Positions 1 to 9,075 are shown, counted from the stretch's first letter. The stretch: DNA of 32,861 bases from Planctomycetaceae bacterium (GCA_013360495.1 JABWBM010000015.1:1-32861), one strand, 5' to 3'. Program-made: numbers and translations. Notes: a model not told the origin generated them from the letters alone.

Positions 1-1047
1 CAGAAACTCGAAATCCTCCTTCGCTCGAGCGTGATCGCCCAAGCCACGACGAAGACCATGGTGACGATTTCTGTGGTGGCGGTGCTGAGTCTGATTATCG
101 CCATCACGATCGCGTTCATCATGGGCGGCAGCATCACAGCACCCATCCAGCAGTTGATGAAAGATGTCAACATCATCGCCACTGGAAATTTCTCCCATCA
201 GCCCAAGGTGCGGACCAAGGACGAGGTCGGCGCGCTGGCCAAGGTGCTCGGCGAGATGGCCCAATCGCTGAAAGTCGGTCAGGACATGTTCCGCGAAAAC
301 ATGGAGCGCAAACATGAACTAAGCCTTGCCACCGAGATTCAGGAAAACCTGCTGCCCAAGAAGACGCCGAAGATTCCCGGCTATGACATCTCGGCCTTTT
401 ATTCCACATCCAAGGAAGTGGGCGGCGACTACTACGACTTCTTCCTGCTCGATAAGTTCCACCTCGGCGCAATCTGCGCCGACGTCTCGGGCAAGGGCGT
501 TCCCGGATCGATGGTGATGATGATGGCAAAGGCGTTGATCACCTATGAGGCCATGGACAACCTTTCGCCCAAGGACATTTTCGTCAAGGTCAACAAGGCC
601 ATCGCGAAAGACATCAAGCGCGGCATGTTCGTCACCGCCTTTTACGCGGTACTCGATATCCAGCACAAGGAAATGACCGTGGCGAGCGCCGGCCATAACC
701 CGATGCTCGTTTACCGCGCCGCGACGGGGCAGATCGAAAAGGTCAACCCCGGCGGCATCGCGCTCGGTTTCGACAAGTCCGGCCTGCTGTTCGAAAAGAA
801 TATTCAGGAGCAGAAGGTCAAGCTGAATAGCGGCGACCGCGTCGTGATATTCACCGACGGCGTGACGGAAGCCATGAGTCCGGAAGGCGAAGAGTTCGGT
901 GATGAGCGTTTCATCGGGCTGACAAAGCAATGCAAGGGCTTGTCAAGCGACGATTATCTACAGAACCTGACGGCGGCACTACGCGCGCACGCGCAAAGTG
1001 ATGAGCAGCATGATGACATCACGATTGTTACACTGTTAGTGAAGTAG
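1..1047 (+). CDS. SpoIIE-type PP2C serine phosphatase with HAMP domain (5' truncated by window)
   Basis: This is probably an RsbU-like phosphatase that dephosphorylates the STAS antagonist two genes downstream and so releases the partner-switch output. The frame is open to base 1, so the GTG at 31 in the ORF track is not the true start and the N-terminal sensor part lies outside the window. What remains shows a membrane helix (about residues 24-39, counted from base 1), a HAMP linker, and a SpoIIE/PP2C domain with the metal-site motifs GGDYYDFF (about 141) and ADVSGKGVPG, then FTDGVTEA (about 285) and a terminal DDITIVTLL. It is 11 bp from the anti-sigma kinase gene and clearly in the same operon. 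The phosphatase family is certain by motif. The exact stress or signal is unknown because the sensor is missing. Confidence 0.9.
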   Translation, partial: QKLEILLRSSVIAQATTKTMVTISVVAVLSLIIAITIAFIMGGSITAPIQQLMKDVNIIATGNFSHQPKVRTKDEVGALAKVLGEMAQSLKVGQDMFRENMERKHELSLATEIQENLLPKKTPKIPGYDISAFYSTSKEVGGDYYDFFLLDKFHLGAICADVSGKGVPGSMVMMMAKALITYEAMDNLSPKDIFVKVNKAIAKDIKRGMFVTAFYAVLDIQHKEMTVASAGHNPMLVYRAATGQIEKVNPGGIALGFDKSGLLFEKNIQEQKVKLNSGDRVVIFTDGVTEAMSPEGEEFGDERFIGLTKQCKGLSSDDYLQNLTAALRAHAQSDEQHDDITIVTLLVK

Positions 1048-1058
1048 GCAGAGGGGGC

Positions 1059-1508
1059 ATGGGCGAAGGACCGATCGAGGCGACAACAGGAATCCGCGCG
1101 AGCACCGACCAGCTCGTCGTGGCGCGCGAGTTCCTGATCGAACTACTCAAGCGCTCCACCATGCCGGAGAAGGACGCGCGTGCGGTGGTGCTCGCCGTCG
1201 ACGAGGCCCTCGCCAACACTATCGAACATGGCTTTGGCGGCGCCGAAGGCGAAATCACGTTGAAAGTCGCCTGCGACGCCCGGCGTTTCAGCATCACCAT
1301 CGTCGATCAGGCCAAGCAGTACGACTCCGCTTCCCGCGTCAGCCAATCGAACGTGGACATGCAAAGCCATGTGGACGCCGGCAAGCGGCGCGGCCTCGGC
1401 CTCTTCATCATGCGTAAGGTGATGGACGAGGTGAAGTACGCCTACCGTGACGGCAAAAACAATGAATTGACGCTCGTAAAGTACATCAAACCTGCGGAGA
1501 ACGCCTGA
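1059..1508 (+). CDS. Anti-sigma factor-type serine kinase (RsbW-like, HATPase)
   Basis: This 149-aa protein belongs to the GHKL ATPase group that includes RsbW and SpoIIAB. Such proteins bind a target (classically a sigma factor) and phosphorylate a STAS antagonist. Visible motifs are the N-box region LAVDEALANTIEHGF and the G2-like RRGLGLFIMRKVMDEV near the C-terminus. The ATG at 1059 sits just behind a GAGGGGG run, so the ribosome site supports this start. It lies between the phosphatase and the STAS gene, the usual order of a partner-switching operon. No sigma factor gene is nearby, so the regulated target could be a distant sigma factor or another effector. Confidence in family is high; the target is unknown. 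Confidence 0.88.
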   Translation: MGEGPIEATTGIRASTDQLVVAREFLIELLKRSTMPEKDARAVVLAVDEALANTIEHGFGGAEGEITLKVACDARRFSITIVDQAKQYDSASRVSQSNVDMQSHVDAGKRRGLGLFIMRKVMDEVKYAYRDGKNNELTLVKYIKPAENA

Positions 1509-1554
1509 AAAGACTGACAAATGTGCGTTTTCGCGATATTGTAGAGGTCGGCAT

Positions 1555-1911
1555 ATGAGGAAGTTCGATATTGGAAGCAAGAAAGTCGCCGACGGGATCG
1601 TCTTGATCCGCGTCACGGGTTGGCTTGACGCCCACACCTTCGACTTGATGGATCAGGCGATCAACAACCATTTCTCCGAGGGGAATGTCAAGCTGATCAT
1701 CGATATCGAACACGTCGAATACATCTCGTCAGCCGGCGCGGGCGTTTTCATCGGCGCCTTCAGCACCGCGCAAGAACAGGGCGGCAACGTCGTGCTGCTG
1801 AACCCGGCTCAAGGTGTGCGTGAAGTCTTCGATCTCCTCGGCCTGAGCCAGATCTTCAAATTCGCCACTACCATTCAGGAAGGCGTTCAACTCGTCAACA
1901 GCCCGGCGTAG
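1555..1911 (+). CDS. STAS-domain anti-sigma factor antagonist (RsbV/SpoIIAA-like)
   Basis: A 118-aa single STAS domain. The conserved segment YISSAGAGVFIGAF holds the serine pair in which the phosphorylatable serine of SpoIIAA/RsbV proteins lies. In the family scheme the unphosphorylated antagonist captures the anti-sigma kinase, and phosphorylation by the kinase (gene 1059) and dephosphorylation by the phosphatase (gene 1) toggle this. The start ATG at 1555 has an AGAGG ribosome site 7 bp upstream. The 46-bp gap after the kinase gene shows no terminator, so all three genes probably share a transcript. The heptamer repeat block follows two bases after the stop codon. Confidence 0.9.
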   Translation: MRKFDIGSKKVADGIVLIRVTGWLDAHTFDLMDQAINNHFSEGNVKLIIDIEHVEYISSAGAGVFIGAFSTAQEQGGNVVLLNPAQGVREVFDLLGLSQIFKFATTIQEGVQLVNSPA

Positions 1912-1912
1912 G

Positions 1913-1960
1913 GAACAGTACGGAGTACGGAGTACGGAGTGCGGAGTACGGAGTACGAAG
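1913..1960. repeat. Heptamer tandem repeat (ACGGAGT)n
   Basis: Five contiguous copies of ACGGAGT (the fourth reads GCGGAGT) run from 1920 to 1954, preceded by GAACAGT and followed by a partial copy. The block fills the gap between the STAS and epimerase genes and provides the epimerase GTG start and a GGAG in front of it. A diverged inverted-orientation copy, including the same flank (ACTGTTC), lies at 16346-16373. It resembles the short tandemly repeated repetitive elements known from cyanobacteria and other bacteria. Confidence 0.85.
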
Positions 1961-2919
1961 CCGGAACCACTGTCCTCGTCACGGGAGCTGCGGGGTTTAT
2001 TGGGTGCAATCTCGTGAATGCCCTGCTGGCGCGGGGCAGTTCCGTCGTCGGTGTCGACAACTTCAATGACTTCTATAGCCCCGCGATCAAACGTTCCAAT
2101 GTCGCTGATGCTCTCCAACATAAAGCATTTACGCTCATCGAAGCCGACATCTGCGGCCGCGACGCCATGAAGGCGGCGCTTGCAACCCACAAACCTGACA
2201 CGGTCGTTCATCTCGCCGCCTGGGCGGGTGTTCGCCCGAGCCTTGAACGCCCCGCCGTTTACGTGCGAAACAACGTCGAGGGGACAACCAATCTTCTCGA
2301 ACTCGCGCGCGCGTTGCCGAAGACGCGCGTCATTCTCGCCAGTTCCAGCTCGGTGTATGGAAGCAACAACGCCGTCCCCTTCCGCGAGGACATGAACGTC
2401 GATCAGCCCATCAGCGTCTACGCCGCCACCAAGCGCGCCTGCGAGATCATGGCGCACACCTACCATACGCTCTATGGTATGGATATCTGGTGCCTGCGCT
2501 TCTTCACATGCTACGGGCCGGCGCAACGCCCGGACCTCGCCATCCACCGCTTCACGCGCCTGATCGATGAGGGAAAACCAATCACCGTTTACGGCGACGG
2601 CTCCACCACACGCGATTACCTCTATATCGATGACTGTGTGGCAGGCGTGATGGCCGCCATGGAACGATGCAAAGGTTTCGAAATCATCAACCTCGGCGAA
2701 GAACAAACTGTTCGCCTCGACCGGCTGGTCGAAATGCTCTCACAGGCGCTTGGCAAGACCGCGAAGATTGATCGCCAGCCCGTTCATCCAGGCGACATGC
2801 TCCACACTCGCGCCGATGTGACCAAGGCCAGAAAACTGCTTGGTTATCAGCCCCATACAATGATTGAAGAGGGCTTAAAGCGGTTTATAGGCTGGTACCG
2901 GAAGAAGGATCAGTCATAA
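1939..2919 (+). CDS. NAD-dependent sugar-nucleotide epimerase/dehydratase (UDP-glucuronate 4-epimerase-like)
   Basis: A short-chain dehydrogenase of the extended (GalE-like) group, 326 aa, expected to interconvert nucleotide sugars for polysaccharide or glycan synthesis in the cytoplasm. The Rossmann motif TGAAGFIG is at residues 15-22, the serine cluster ASSSSVYG at about 134-141, and the catalytic YAATK at 161-165. Phrases such as RFFTCYGPAQRPDLAI and YIDDCVAGVMAA are typical of UDP-glucuronate 4-epimerases. The only in-frame start is the GTG at 1939, which lies within the heptamer repeat, with a repeat-supplied GGAG upstream; the first nine residues are therefore repeat-encoded. Substrate cannot be fixed from sequence alone. 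Confidence 0.88.
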   Translation: MRSTEYEAGTTVLVTGAAGFIGCNLVNALLARGSSVVGVDNFNDFYSPAIKRSNVADALQHKAFTLIEADICGRDAMKAALATHKPDTVVHLAAWAGVRPSLERPAVYVRNNVEGTTNLLELARALPKTRVILASSSSVYGSNNAVPFREDMNVDQPISVYAATKRACEIMAHTYHTLYGMDIWCLRFFTCYGPAQRPDLAIHRFTRLIDEGKPITVYGDGSTTRDYLYIDDCVAGVMAAMERCKGFEIINLGEEQTVRLDRLVEMLSQALGKTAKIDRQPVHPGDMLHTRADVTKARKLLGYQPHTMIEEGLKRFIGWYRKKDQS

Positions 2920-3110
2920 CTATTGTTATTATTGCGATTTGCGCCTTGATCGATGGGGCCATCTTGAATCCAGATTTTGTCGATTATGGCGGTTTTTCAG
3001 GTTATCGAAGACGATCCTCGCGCGTTAAACACATCGAAACCAGCGAGCGGAATATCACATTGACACCACTCCGTCGCATGACAAAGGACACTTAGACAGA
3101 GGAGATCGCA

Positions 3111-3953
3111 ATGAGCAATGCGTTGATTATCGGGTTTATCGCTGCCGGTGTTTCGGCTGCGACGGTTATCGGGCTTGAGGTGTCCGGTGTAAAGAAAGCC
3201 ATTGTCGGGAGTGAAAGCAGTACGCTTGCGCTCGCCGGGGACGAAGAAAACGACCCCGAGGCGCTCAAGCAGCGCATTGTCGAACTCGAAGAGCAGATCG
3301 AATCTCTCAATAACTCCGTAGCGACGGACGCTGAGGCCGACGGCTTGCGCCGCGACCTCAAGAAGGTTGAAGACATCGCCCGCGATGCCTACTCGCTCGC
3401 CTCGTCCGGAACGGCGGGTGGCGGCGAATACGCGGCGACAGAGTCCAGCGAAACCACGGATATCGAGGTATTGGTCAACGACGCCCTCGACAAGCGCCTC
3501 GCCGAGGAGAAGGCTGCCGCTGAAGCCGAGAAAAAGAAGAAGCAGGAAGAGCACAAGGCCAAGACTCGCGAGCAATTCCTCGAGCGCACCACGAAGACAT
3601 TCAACGATCTCAAGGACAAGCAGGGACTCACGGAGTCCACCGTAGCTCAGGCGATCCAGTATGTGATGCTCGGTTACGACAACACCGTGGCGTATAACGA
3701 CGACATCAAGGTGCGCCGCGAACAAGGCCAGACCATTACCGAGGAAGAGATCAAGACGGAGCGCGAACGCATCAAGACGGAAACCAATACCGCGCTTGAA
3801 ATGCTCTTCTCCAAAGATCAGTGGGTCGAGGTGTCCAAGGCCGTCGAGCGCATCCCGCGCGACATGGGCGACAACCGCGGCAACGAAACTCCCCGCGCTT
3901 CGGCGGATTCACCGCGCGCGAAGCCCAAGGGGGATGGCGGCGCCCGCCGGTAA
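3111..3953 (+). CDS. Membrane-anchored coiled-coil protein, unknown function
   Basis: I do not recognise a family. The 280-aa product starts with a hydrophobic helix (about residues 4-23), then a long highly charged region rich in Glu, Lys and Ala, including a leucine-spaced segment around residues 50-90 and a Lys/Glu block (EKKKKQEEHKAK). This fits a single-pass anchored coiled coil, or an exported protein with an uncleaved signal. The start ATG at 3111 has a clear GAGGAG site. The tail is Pro/Arg/Gly-rich and looks disordered. It precedes by 60 bp another charged helical secreted protein (4014), and the two are probably co-transcribed. Possible roles are envelope structure or scaffold; this is unproven. 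Confidence 0.75.
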   Translation: MSNALIIGFIAAGVSAATVIGLEVSGVKKAIVGSESSTLALAGDEENDPEALKQRIVELEEQIESLNNSVATDAEADGLRRDLKKVEDIARDAYSLASSGTAGGGEYAATESSETTDIEVLVNDALDKRLAEEKAAAEAEKKKKQEEHKAKTREQFLERTTKTFNDLKDKQGLTESTVAQAIQYVMLGYDNTVAYNDDIKVRREQGQTITEEEIKTERERIKTETNTALEMLFSKDQWVEVSKAVERIPRDMGDNRGNETPRASADSPRAKPKGDGGARR

Positions 3954-4013
3954 CCTCTATCATATTCTTTGCGAATGTTCCCTCAGACATTGGCATGAAG
4001 CAGGAGATACGCC

Positions 4014-4958
4014 ATGCGATGGAACATCATGACCGGGGTGTTGTGCGCGGTACTCGCGCTGGCCGGAGCGCAGACCTTCGCCGAGAAGGATGAAAAGAAA
4101 GAGAAGGGCGAGCGCAAGGAGCGCGATCTCGCCGATGTTTACCGCATTCCCAAAACACCCGACCAATCCCTCTCCAATGCTATCGCTATCGAGCGTTCGC
4201 GGGCAACGGTGAAATCGCTCTCGCTAAATGAGAAGGCAGCCTCCGGTTTGGAGAAGCTCTATACCAATGCCGCGCAGAAGAAGATCGACACCATCAAGCA
4301 TGCCCATGAGCGGCGCGCCGAGATCGAAACCGCCTGCCGCAAGGCGATAGCCGCGCTGAAGAGCCAAGACTCCGGCGGGGAGGGGAAAACTTCATCGCGC
4401 GATGAAGATGCAGTGGATGGCGAGGCCGTGCTGCGCATGATCGCTGCAGCCAAGCTGCCTCGCGGGCGGCGCATGCAGTTGAAGGACACGCGGGAAGCCC
4501 CGGCTGCCGTATTCGACGAACTTGTGAAGGAGCTTGAAACGACGGCGGAGGCATTGGAGAAGAAGGTCGATAAGATCGCGGGTCTCATCGACGACGACGA
4601 TCCCTGGGCCTATCCCGAAAAGATCGAGGCGATCGATACGGCCATCGAAGAGGACATCAAGCGCGTGCTTTCACCCGAGCAGTATCTCGCCTTTACCGAA
4701 GGCGCGGCGAATGAAAAGGGCGAGAAAGGCGATTACTTCACGTTTCTGGACGGGCTGACGCGAGTCCCCGGCATGAGCGACGACCAGCGAACGAAGATTC
4801 TGGAAGTCTTGAAAACTACCGACATAGATTCAACGGAGAAAGAAAAACGCATCCGCGACCAACTCACCGCCGACCAAAGAAGGGCGCTCGCTCCCCGCCA
4901 CGACAAGGAACCCAAAGACGGCGGCCCGCTCTCGAAGGCGAAACACAAGAAGAGTTGA
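4014..4958 (+). CDS. Secreted charged helical protein, unknown function
   Basis: A 314-aa product with a clean Sec signal peptide (MRWNIMTGVLCAVLALAGAQTFA, shown as a short n-region, hydrophobic core and likely cleavage after TFA), followed by a Lys/Glu-rich, almost wholly helical mature part. Two short phrases, LSPEQYLAF and LTADQRRAL, look like the LTxxQ motifs of Spy/CpxP-type periplasmic proteins, but overall length and composition differ, so this is only a hint. The ATG at 4014 is preceded by CAGGAGAT with good spacing. The gene ends just before a strong bidirectional terminator and shares orientation with the anchored coiled-coil gene at 3111. Confidence 0.78.
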   Translation: MRWNIMTGVLCAVLALAGAQTFAEKDEKKEKGERKERDLADVYRIPKTPDQSLSNAIAIERSRATVKSLSLNEKAASGLEKLYTNAAQKKIDTIKHAHERRAEIETACRKAIAALKSQDSGGEGKTSSRDEDAVDGEAVLRMIAAAKLPRGRRMQLKDTREAPAAVFDELVKELETTAEALEKKVDKIAGLIDDDDPWAYPEKIEAIDTAIEEDIKRVLSPEQYLAFTEGAANEKGEKGDYFTFLDGLTRVPGMSDDQRTKILEVLKTTDIDSTEKEKRIRDQLTADQRRALAPRHDKEPKDGGPLSKAKHKKS

Positions 4959-4994
4959 TGTCGTAGCGCCACGCGGCCGGTTGCGCTACTTTAC

Positions 4995-5026
4995 AACCGA
5001 AGGGGCCGTTGCCGGCCCCTTCGGTT
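4995..5026. terminator. Bidirectional intrinsic terminator
   Basis: A perfect 13-bp inverted repeat, AACCGAAGGGGCC and its complement, encloses the six-base loop GTTGCC. It lies exactly between the convergent genes 4014 (plus) and secDF (minus). The A/T flanks are short, so termination strength on each strand is uncertain, but position and stem perfection strongly support it. Confidence 0.85.
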
Positions 5027-5045
5027 GAGATGTAGATGTGAAAGC

Positions 5046-8000
5046 CTACTTCGAGCCCTGGGGTTGCGGCTCGTCGCCGGAGTTCTCCGCCGCTTCGCGT
5101 TCGAGGGAGATGGCGGCCATGGCCTCCGCCTCCGCCCGCTCGGCCTCTTTCTTCGCCGCCAGTTCGCGCTCGAACTCCGCGAGCACGTCCTTGCTCTTTC
5201 CGGTGAAGAAGAGCAGGAATGGACCGGCACGGACGATGGAGAAGTAGGTGCCGAACAACAGGCCGAAGAACAAGGTCAGCGAGAACGACCTGATAGCCGG
5301 CCCGCCGAGTACCAGCATCGCCAATACCACGGCAAACACCGATGCTCCCGTCAACACGGTACGCGAGAAGGTGCGGTTCACCGCGACGTTGATCACCTCC
5401 GGGAAGGGGCGCTTGCGCCCGGTATCGAAGTCGATCTTCAATTCCTCGCGGATACGGTCGAAGATGACGATGGTATCGTTAATGGAGTAGCCGATCACGG
5501 TGAGTAACGCGGCGACGGCGTTGAGGTCGAGCTTGATATCGCCGAAGATCTCGTCGGCCACGGCGAGCGCACCGAGCGTGATCAACACGTCCTGAATCAA
5601 CGCTGAAACGCCGGCATAGCCCCACGCAGCGCCTTTGAAGCGCACTCCCATATAAATAATGATGCCGATCAACGAAAGGATGAGCGCGATCACCGCGCGC
5701 GCTTGTGTCTCGCCGGCCACGCGGCTGCCGATGGCGCTCGCCCGAGGGAAGGGGTTCGAGACGTGGTTTCCGCTCCCGTCCTCGTTGAACCAGTCCTCGA
5801 TCTGCGGCTGCAGGCGTTCCAGAGCCGCAACGGTCTGGGCGCGGCCATTATCGTCCCAGGTGATCTTGCCGCTCGGCGTCTTGATCTCGAACTCGCGGCC
5901 GGCGTTGTTCTCGATAGCGCCTGTCGCGTTAACGATGACGATACCGGACTGGATCAGCGAGTCTTCGAGTTTCCCGCTCAATTCCCGGAGTTTGGCTGAG
6001 AAGACGGCGGTGTCCTCAGGTTTGTCGAGACGGACGAGGGCGGTGATTTGCCCCTTGCTCGCGCGTGCCTGAACGATGTCGTCTTTCGCCGGGAAGGCAT
6101 CGTCCTTCGACATCACTCCTGCGCCGATGGCCGTCAACTTGTCCTTGAGCGCGCCGTGGAACTTCTGGGCCGCATCGTCCAACTTGTTGCCTTTGATCTT
6201 TACATCGGCGATCACAAAGGTAATGGCCTGCGTCTGCTTGTCGGTTGCCGTCTTGAACGACGGTGTCTGCACCGTGCCGTCGATGTCCTTGAACCAGTCG
6301 TTCTTGAGCTTGTCTGTATCCCCGGCGTCGAAGCCCGGGAGGTAGTTGAGCCAGTTGTCGGTATCGAGCATGGAAGGCTCGATGCCTTCGGGCCGGCTGA
6401 CGCTCACGGTCGCGCGAAGCTCGGCTTCCTCGACAGTAGAGAAACTGGTGGAGAATCCGTCTTGCACCAGTTTTGGCTTTCCGTCGAGGCCGTTGAAGGC
6501 TTGCCGCAAGTCGGATTTGATCTCCTCGCTGCGCGCGTCGGTGACATCCGCTCCGGTCTTGCTCGGGAAGCGGATTTCAAAGCTTTTGCCGCCGGAAGAA
6601 GTTCGCTCGTTCTCGTCAGCATCCTTTTCGTCAGCGTCCTTGAGCGCAAATCGCGCTTGAGCCTCGACGGCGCTGTATTTCGGAAGGCCGTCGGCATTCT
6701 TGATTGACTCTACAGCCTTAAGCACGCTTTCACGCGACGTAGGCTCGGTGAATTGAACGACGATCTGGTTGCCGCCGAGGAAGTCGAGACCAAGGTTCTT
6801 GTCCCAGCGGTAGAGAAAGAAACTGAACGTTCCCAACATGACGATCAGGTTGATGAGCGCGATCTTGCGCCCGAAGCCGACGATATTCCAATTGGTCTGC
6901 TTGAAGAGCTCGAGTCCCTTGACCTCGGTAATCACGCCCTTCTCGAAGCACCAGTACATCGAGGTCTTGTAGACCAGCAACGCGACATAGAGGGTGGCGA
7001 GAATTCCGATGCAGAGCGAAAGCGCAAAGCCTGCAACGGCGCCGGAACCGACCTTCGTCAGGATGATACCGGTGAGCAGCGTGGTGAGGTTGCCGTCGAC
7101 GATGGCGGTAAACGCTTTGTTAAACCCGGCGTGCAGAGCGGCCCTCGGGCCTGCGCCAAGCCGCCGTTCTTCTTTGATGCGCTCGTTGATAAGCACGTTG
7201 GCGTCGATGGCCATTCCGAGGGTGAGCACGAGGCCCGCGATACCCGGCAACGTCAGTGTCGAGAGGAAGAGCGACATGATAGCGAGAATCAAGAGCACGA
7301 TCAGCACGAGGTTGAGCATCGTGAGCAACCCGGTGCGCCGGTAGAAGATCAACGCGAAGACGAATACGGCCACCGCGCCGATCAGGAGCGACATCATGCC
7401 GCGGTGAATGTTGTCGGCGCCTTCCGACGGGCCGACGGTTTCCTCGCTGGTGAGTTTGAGGCTCACCGGTAATTGGCCGGATTTCAGCGTATCGATAAAC
7501 TGCTTTACCTCGGCGCGGGTAAAGCTGCCGTGAACCTGAACGTCCTCTCCGAGCTTCTCGTTAATGCCCGGCGCGCTGTAGACGCGATTGTCGATGGCGA
7601 CTGCGAGATGGCGCGGGTCGTCCGAGTGCTGGTGGTGCTTCCCCGTGATCGCTTGCATCACGACGATGCCCTGATTCTTGAGCTTGAAGCTCACGGCGGG
7701 CGCGCCGAATTTGTCGGCTGACGGTGTGGCGTCGGCAAGGAACTTACCGCTAATGGGGTAATTCTCGCTTACTGATGGATCGGGGAAATGTTTTTGAACG
7801 AGAACGGCTTCGAGTCGGATGCGCGCCGTGCGTTCCTGGCCCTTCTTGTCGGTAAATTTTGTAATGACCGTGCGGTCGAGGACGACGGCCAACTTGTTGG
7901 CGTCGGTATCGCCGCCGAAGACCGGCTCTTTACGATCCGCGTCCGCCTCGACTTCGATGCCTTCCTCAGGGCTGTACTTCAGACCGCCGTCTTTGGCGAA

Positions 8001-8996
8001 GAGATCCGCCGCCGTCTGGTTCGGCTGGATCTCGTACCATTCATACCACGTCGGGTTTTTGTCCGGCGGGTTGGGATAGATGTCTTTGGCCGTCTTGTCT
8101 CCGAGAACATCCTTCACGTTCGGAAGCAGCATGAATTCCAGCGCGCCGGTGGAGCGCAACGTCTCCTTGATACGCTCCGTATGGGCGGCTGCGAGCGCCG
8201 GAATCTTCACCTCGATCTCGTTCGTACCCACGCCACGAATGTTGAGCTCGGTCATACCGCTCGCATTGAGGCGGCGGTTGAGGGTTTCGATCGTCTGGCC
8301 CACCATGTCTTTGGCGCCGGCTTCCCTCTCGGCGGCCGCGCGTTTGGCCGTATCGGCGTCGAGCGCGTCCAATTCAGACACGGGGACGGCGCCGGAGTTC
8401 CGCAACAGCGCGCGCTCAGCGTCCGTGAATACGGGGACGCGATCCGGATTATCGCGGAACTTATTGAGCGCAAGGGCGATGTCGTCCGGGAAGTTGTTCG
8501 ATCCGCTCTTGATGCGGTTGATCCAGGCATTGTAGAGATTGGAAAGGCGCGTCTCCGCGTCCACCACATCCTTGCTGCGAATCAGGAAGCGCAGGGACGT
8601 GCCGCCCGCGAGGTCCTGCCCAAGGTTTACCTTGAAACGGTGCCAGGGGTAATAGAACGAGAAGCGTCCGGAGACTTTTTCCTGAGATTGTTTGCGGATC
8701 TCGTCCGTCAAGGCGACGGTGAAGGTTTTGGGGTCTTCCTTTTCCGTTTTCCCGTCGGGGCGCGTATCGATGCTGACGCTCGCCCGGTCGAAGACCAGTT
8801 CCTCGTCGTCTTCCTTGTCGAATTCCCTTTCGTCTTTGAGCGTGATCTCGTAGCCGTCGGTGGTTTTCAGCGACGTGCTTTTCGGCAGATAATCGGCCGT
8901 TGGCGCGTAGATCGGATCCGACGGTTTCGGAATCGAGAAATAGACAGCGAAGATAATCGCAACCCAGACGTGCCACTTCTTGAGCCAGTTCAACAT
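5046..8996 (-). CDS. secDF: SecDF protein-export membrane protein (SecD-SecF fusion)
   Basis: SecDF uses the proton gradient to help pull proteins out of the SecYEG channel. The 1316-aa product is a single-chain fusion. The SecD half has an N-terminal membrane helix, the GQDLAGGTSLRF motif (about residue 126), and GMAIDANVLINERI in TM4 (about 592). The SecF half has LGLDFLGGNQIVVQF (about 734) and SINDTIVIFDRIREEL (about 1169). It is much longer than the roughly 740-aa Bacillus SecDF or the E. coli SecD plus SecF total, owing to enlarged periplasmic regions in both halves. The C-terminal tail is a charged coil rich in Ala/Glu. It sits downstream of yajC on the same strand, as in many bacteria, with one small secreted gene between. 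The ATG at 8996 gives a normal TM1. Confidence 0.97.
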   Translation of the reverse strand: MLNWLKKWHVWVAIIFAVYFSIPKPSDPIYAPTADYLPKSTSLKTTDGYEITLKDEREFDKEDDEELVFDRASVSIDTRPDGKTEKEDPKTFTVALTDEIRKQSQEKVSGRFSFYYPWHRFKVNLGQDLAGGTSLRFLIRSKDVVDAETRLSNLYNAWINRIKSGSNNFPDDIALALNKFRDNPDRVPVFTDAERALLRNSGAVPVSELDALDADTAKRAAAEREAGAKDMVGQTIETLNRRLNASGMTELNIRGVGTNEIEVKIPALAAAHTERIKETLRSTGALEFMLLPNVKDVLGDKTAKDIYPNPPDKNPTWYEWYEIQPNQTAADLFAKDGGLKYSPEEGIEVEADADRKEPVFGGDTDANKLAVVLDRTVITKFTDKKGQERTARIRLEAVLVQKHFPDPSVSENYPISGKFLADATPSADKFGAPAVSFKLKNQGIVVMQAITGKHHQHSDDPRHLAVAIDNRVYSAPGINEKLGEDVQVHGSFTRAEVKQFIDTLKSGQLPVSLKLTSEETVGPSEGADNIHRGMMSLLIGAVAVFVFALIFYRRTGLLTMLNLVLIVLLILAIMSLFLSTLTLPGIAGLVLTLGMAIDANVLINERIKEERRLGAGPRAALHAGFNKAFTAIVDGNLTTLLTGIILTKVGSGAVAGFALSLCIGILATLYVALLVYKTSMYWCFEKGVITEVKGLELFKQTNWNIVGFGRKIALINLIVMLGTFSFFLYRWDKNLGLDFLGGNQIVVQFTEPTSRESVLKAVESIKNADGLPKYSAVEAQARFALKDADEKDADENERTSSGGKSFEIRFPSKTGADVTDARSEEIKSDLRQAFNGLDGKPKLVQDGFSTSFSTVEEAELRATVSVSRPEGIEPSMLDTDNWLNYLPGFDAGDTDKLKNDWFKDIDGTVQTPSFKTATDKQTQAITFVIADVKIKGNKLDDAAQKFHGALKDKLTAIGAGVMSKDDAFPAKDDIVQARASKGQITALVRLDKPEDTAVFSAKLRELSGKLEDSLIQSGIVIVNATGAIENNAGREFEIKTPSGKITWDDNGRAQTVAALERLQPQIEDWFNEDGSGNHVSNPFPRASAIGSRVAGETQARAVIALILSLIGIIIYMGVRFKGAAWGYAGVSALIQDVLITLGALAVADEIFGDIKLDLNAVAALLTVIGYSINDTIVIFDRIREELKIDFDTGRKRPFPEVINVAVNRTFSRTVLTGASVFAVVLAMLVLGGPAIRSFSLTLFFGLLFGTYFSIVRAGPFLLFFTGKSKDVLAEFERELAAKKEAERAEAEAMAAISLEREAAENSGDEPQPQGSK

Positions 8997-9033
8997 GGGA
9001 AACTCCAGAGAAAGAACAACGTTTTTAGCCGTA

Positions 9034-9060
9034 GATGAACACGGATGAACGCGGATAAGG
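9034..9060. repeat. 10-bp tandem repeat (GATGAACACG)n
   Basis: GATGAACACG, GATGAACGCG and a truncated GATAAGG follow one another with period 10 in the 79-bp gap upstream of secDF. The unit resembles short intergenic tandem repeats seen widely in environmental bacterial genomes. It is too close to secDF to exclude a role in the leader. Confidence 0.6.
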
Positions 9061-9075
9061 AGCGTTCAACGAAAG

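Noticed and set aside
1729-2706. 325-aa minus-strand ORF
   Set aside because: Antisense to the STAS and epimerase genes and passes through the heptamer repeat.
7788-9038. 416-aa plus-strand ORF opposite secDF
   Set aside because: Shadow frame; Arg/Val-rich antisense composition and complete overlap with the SecD half.
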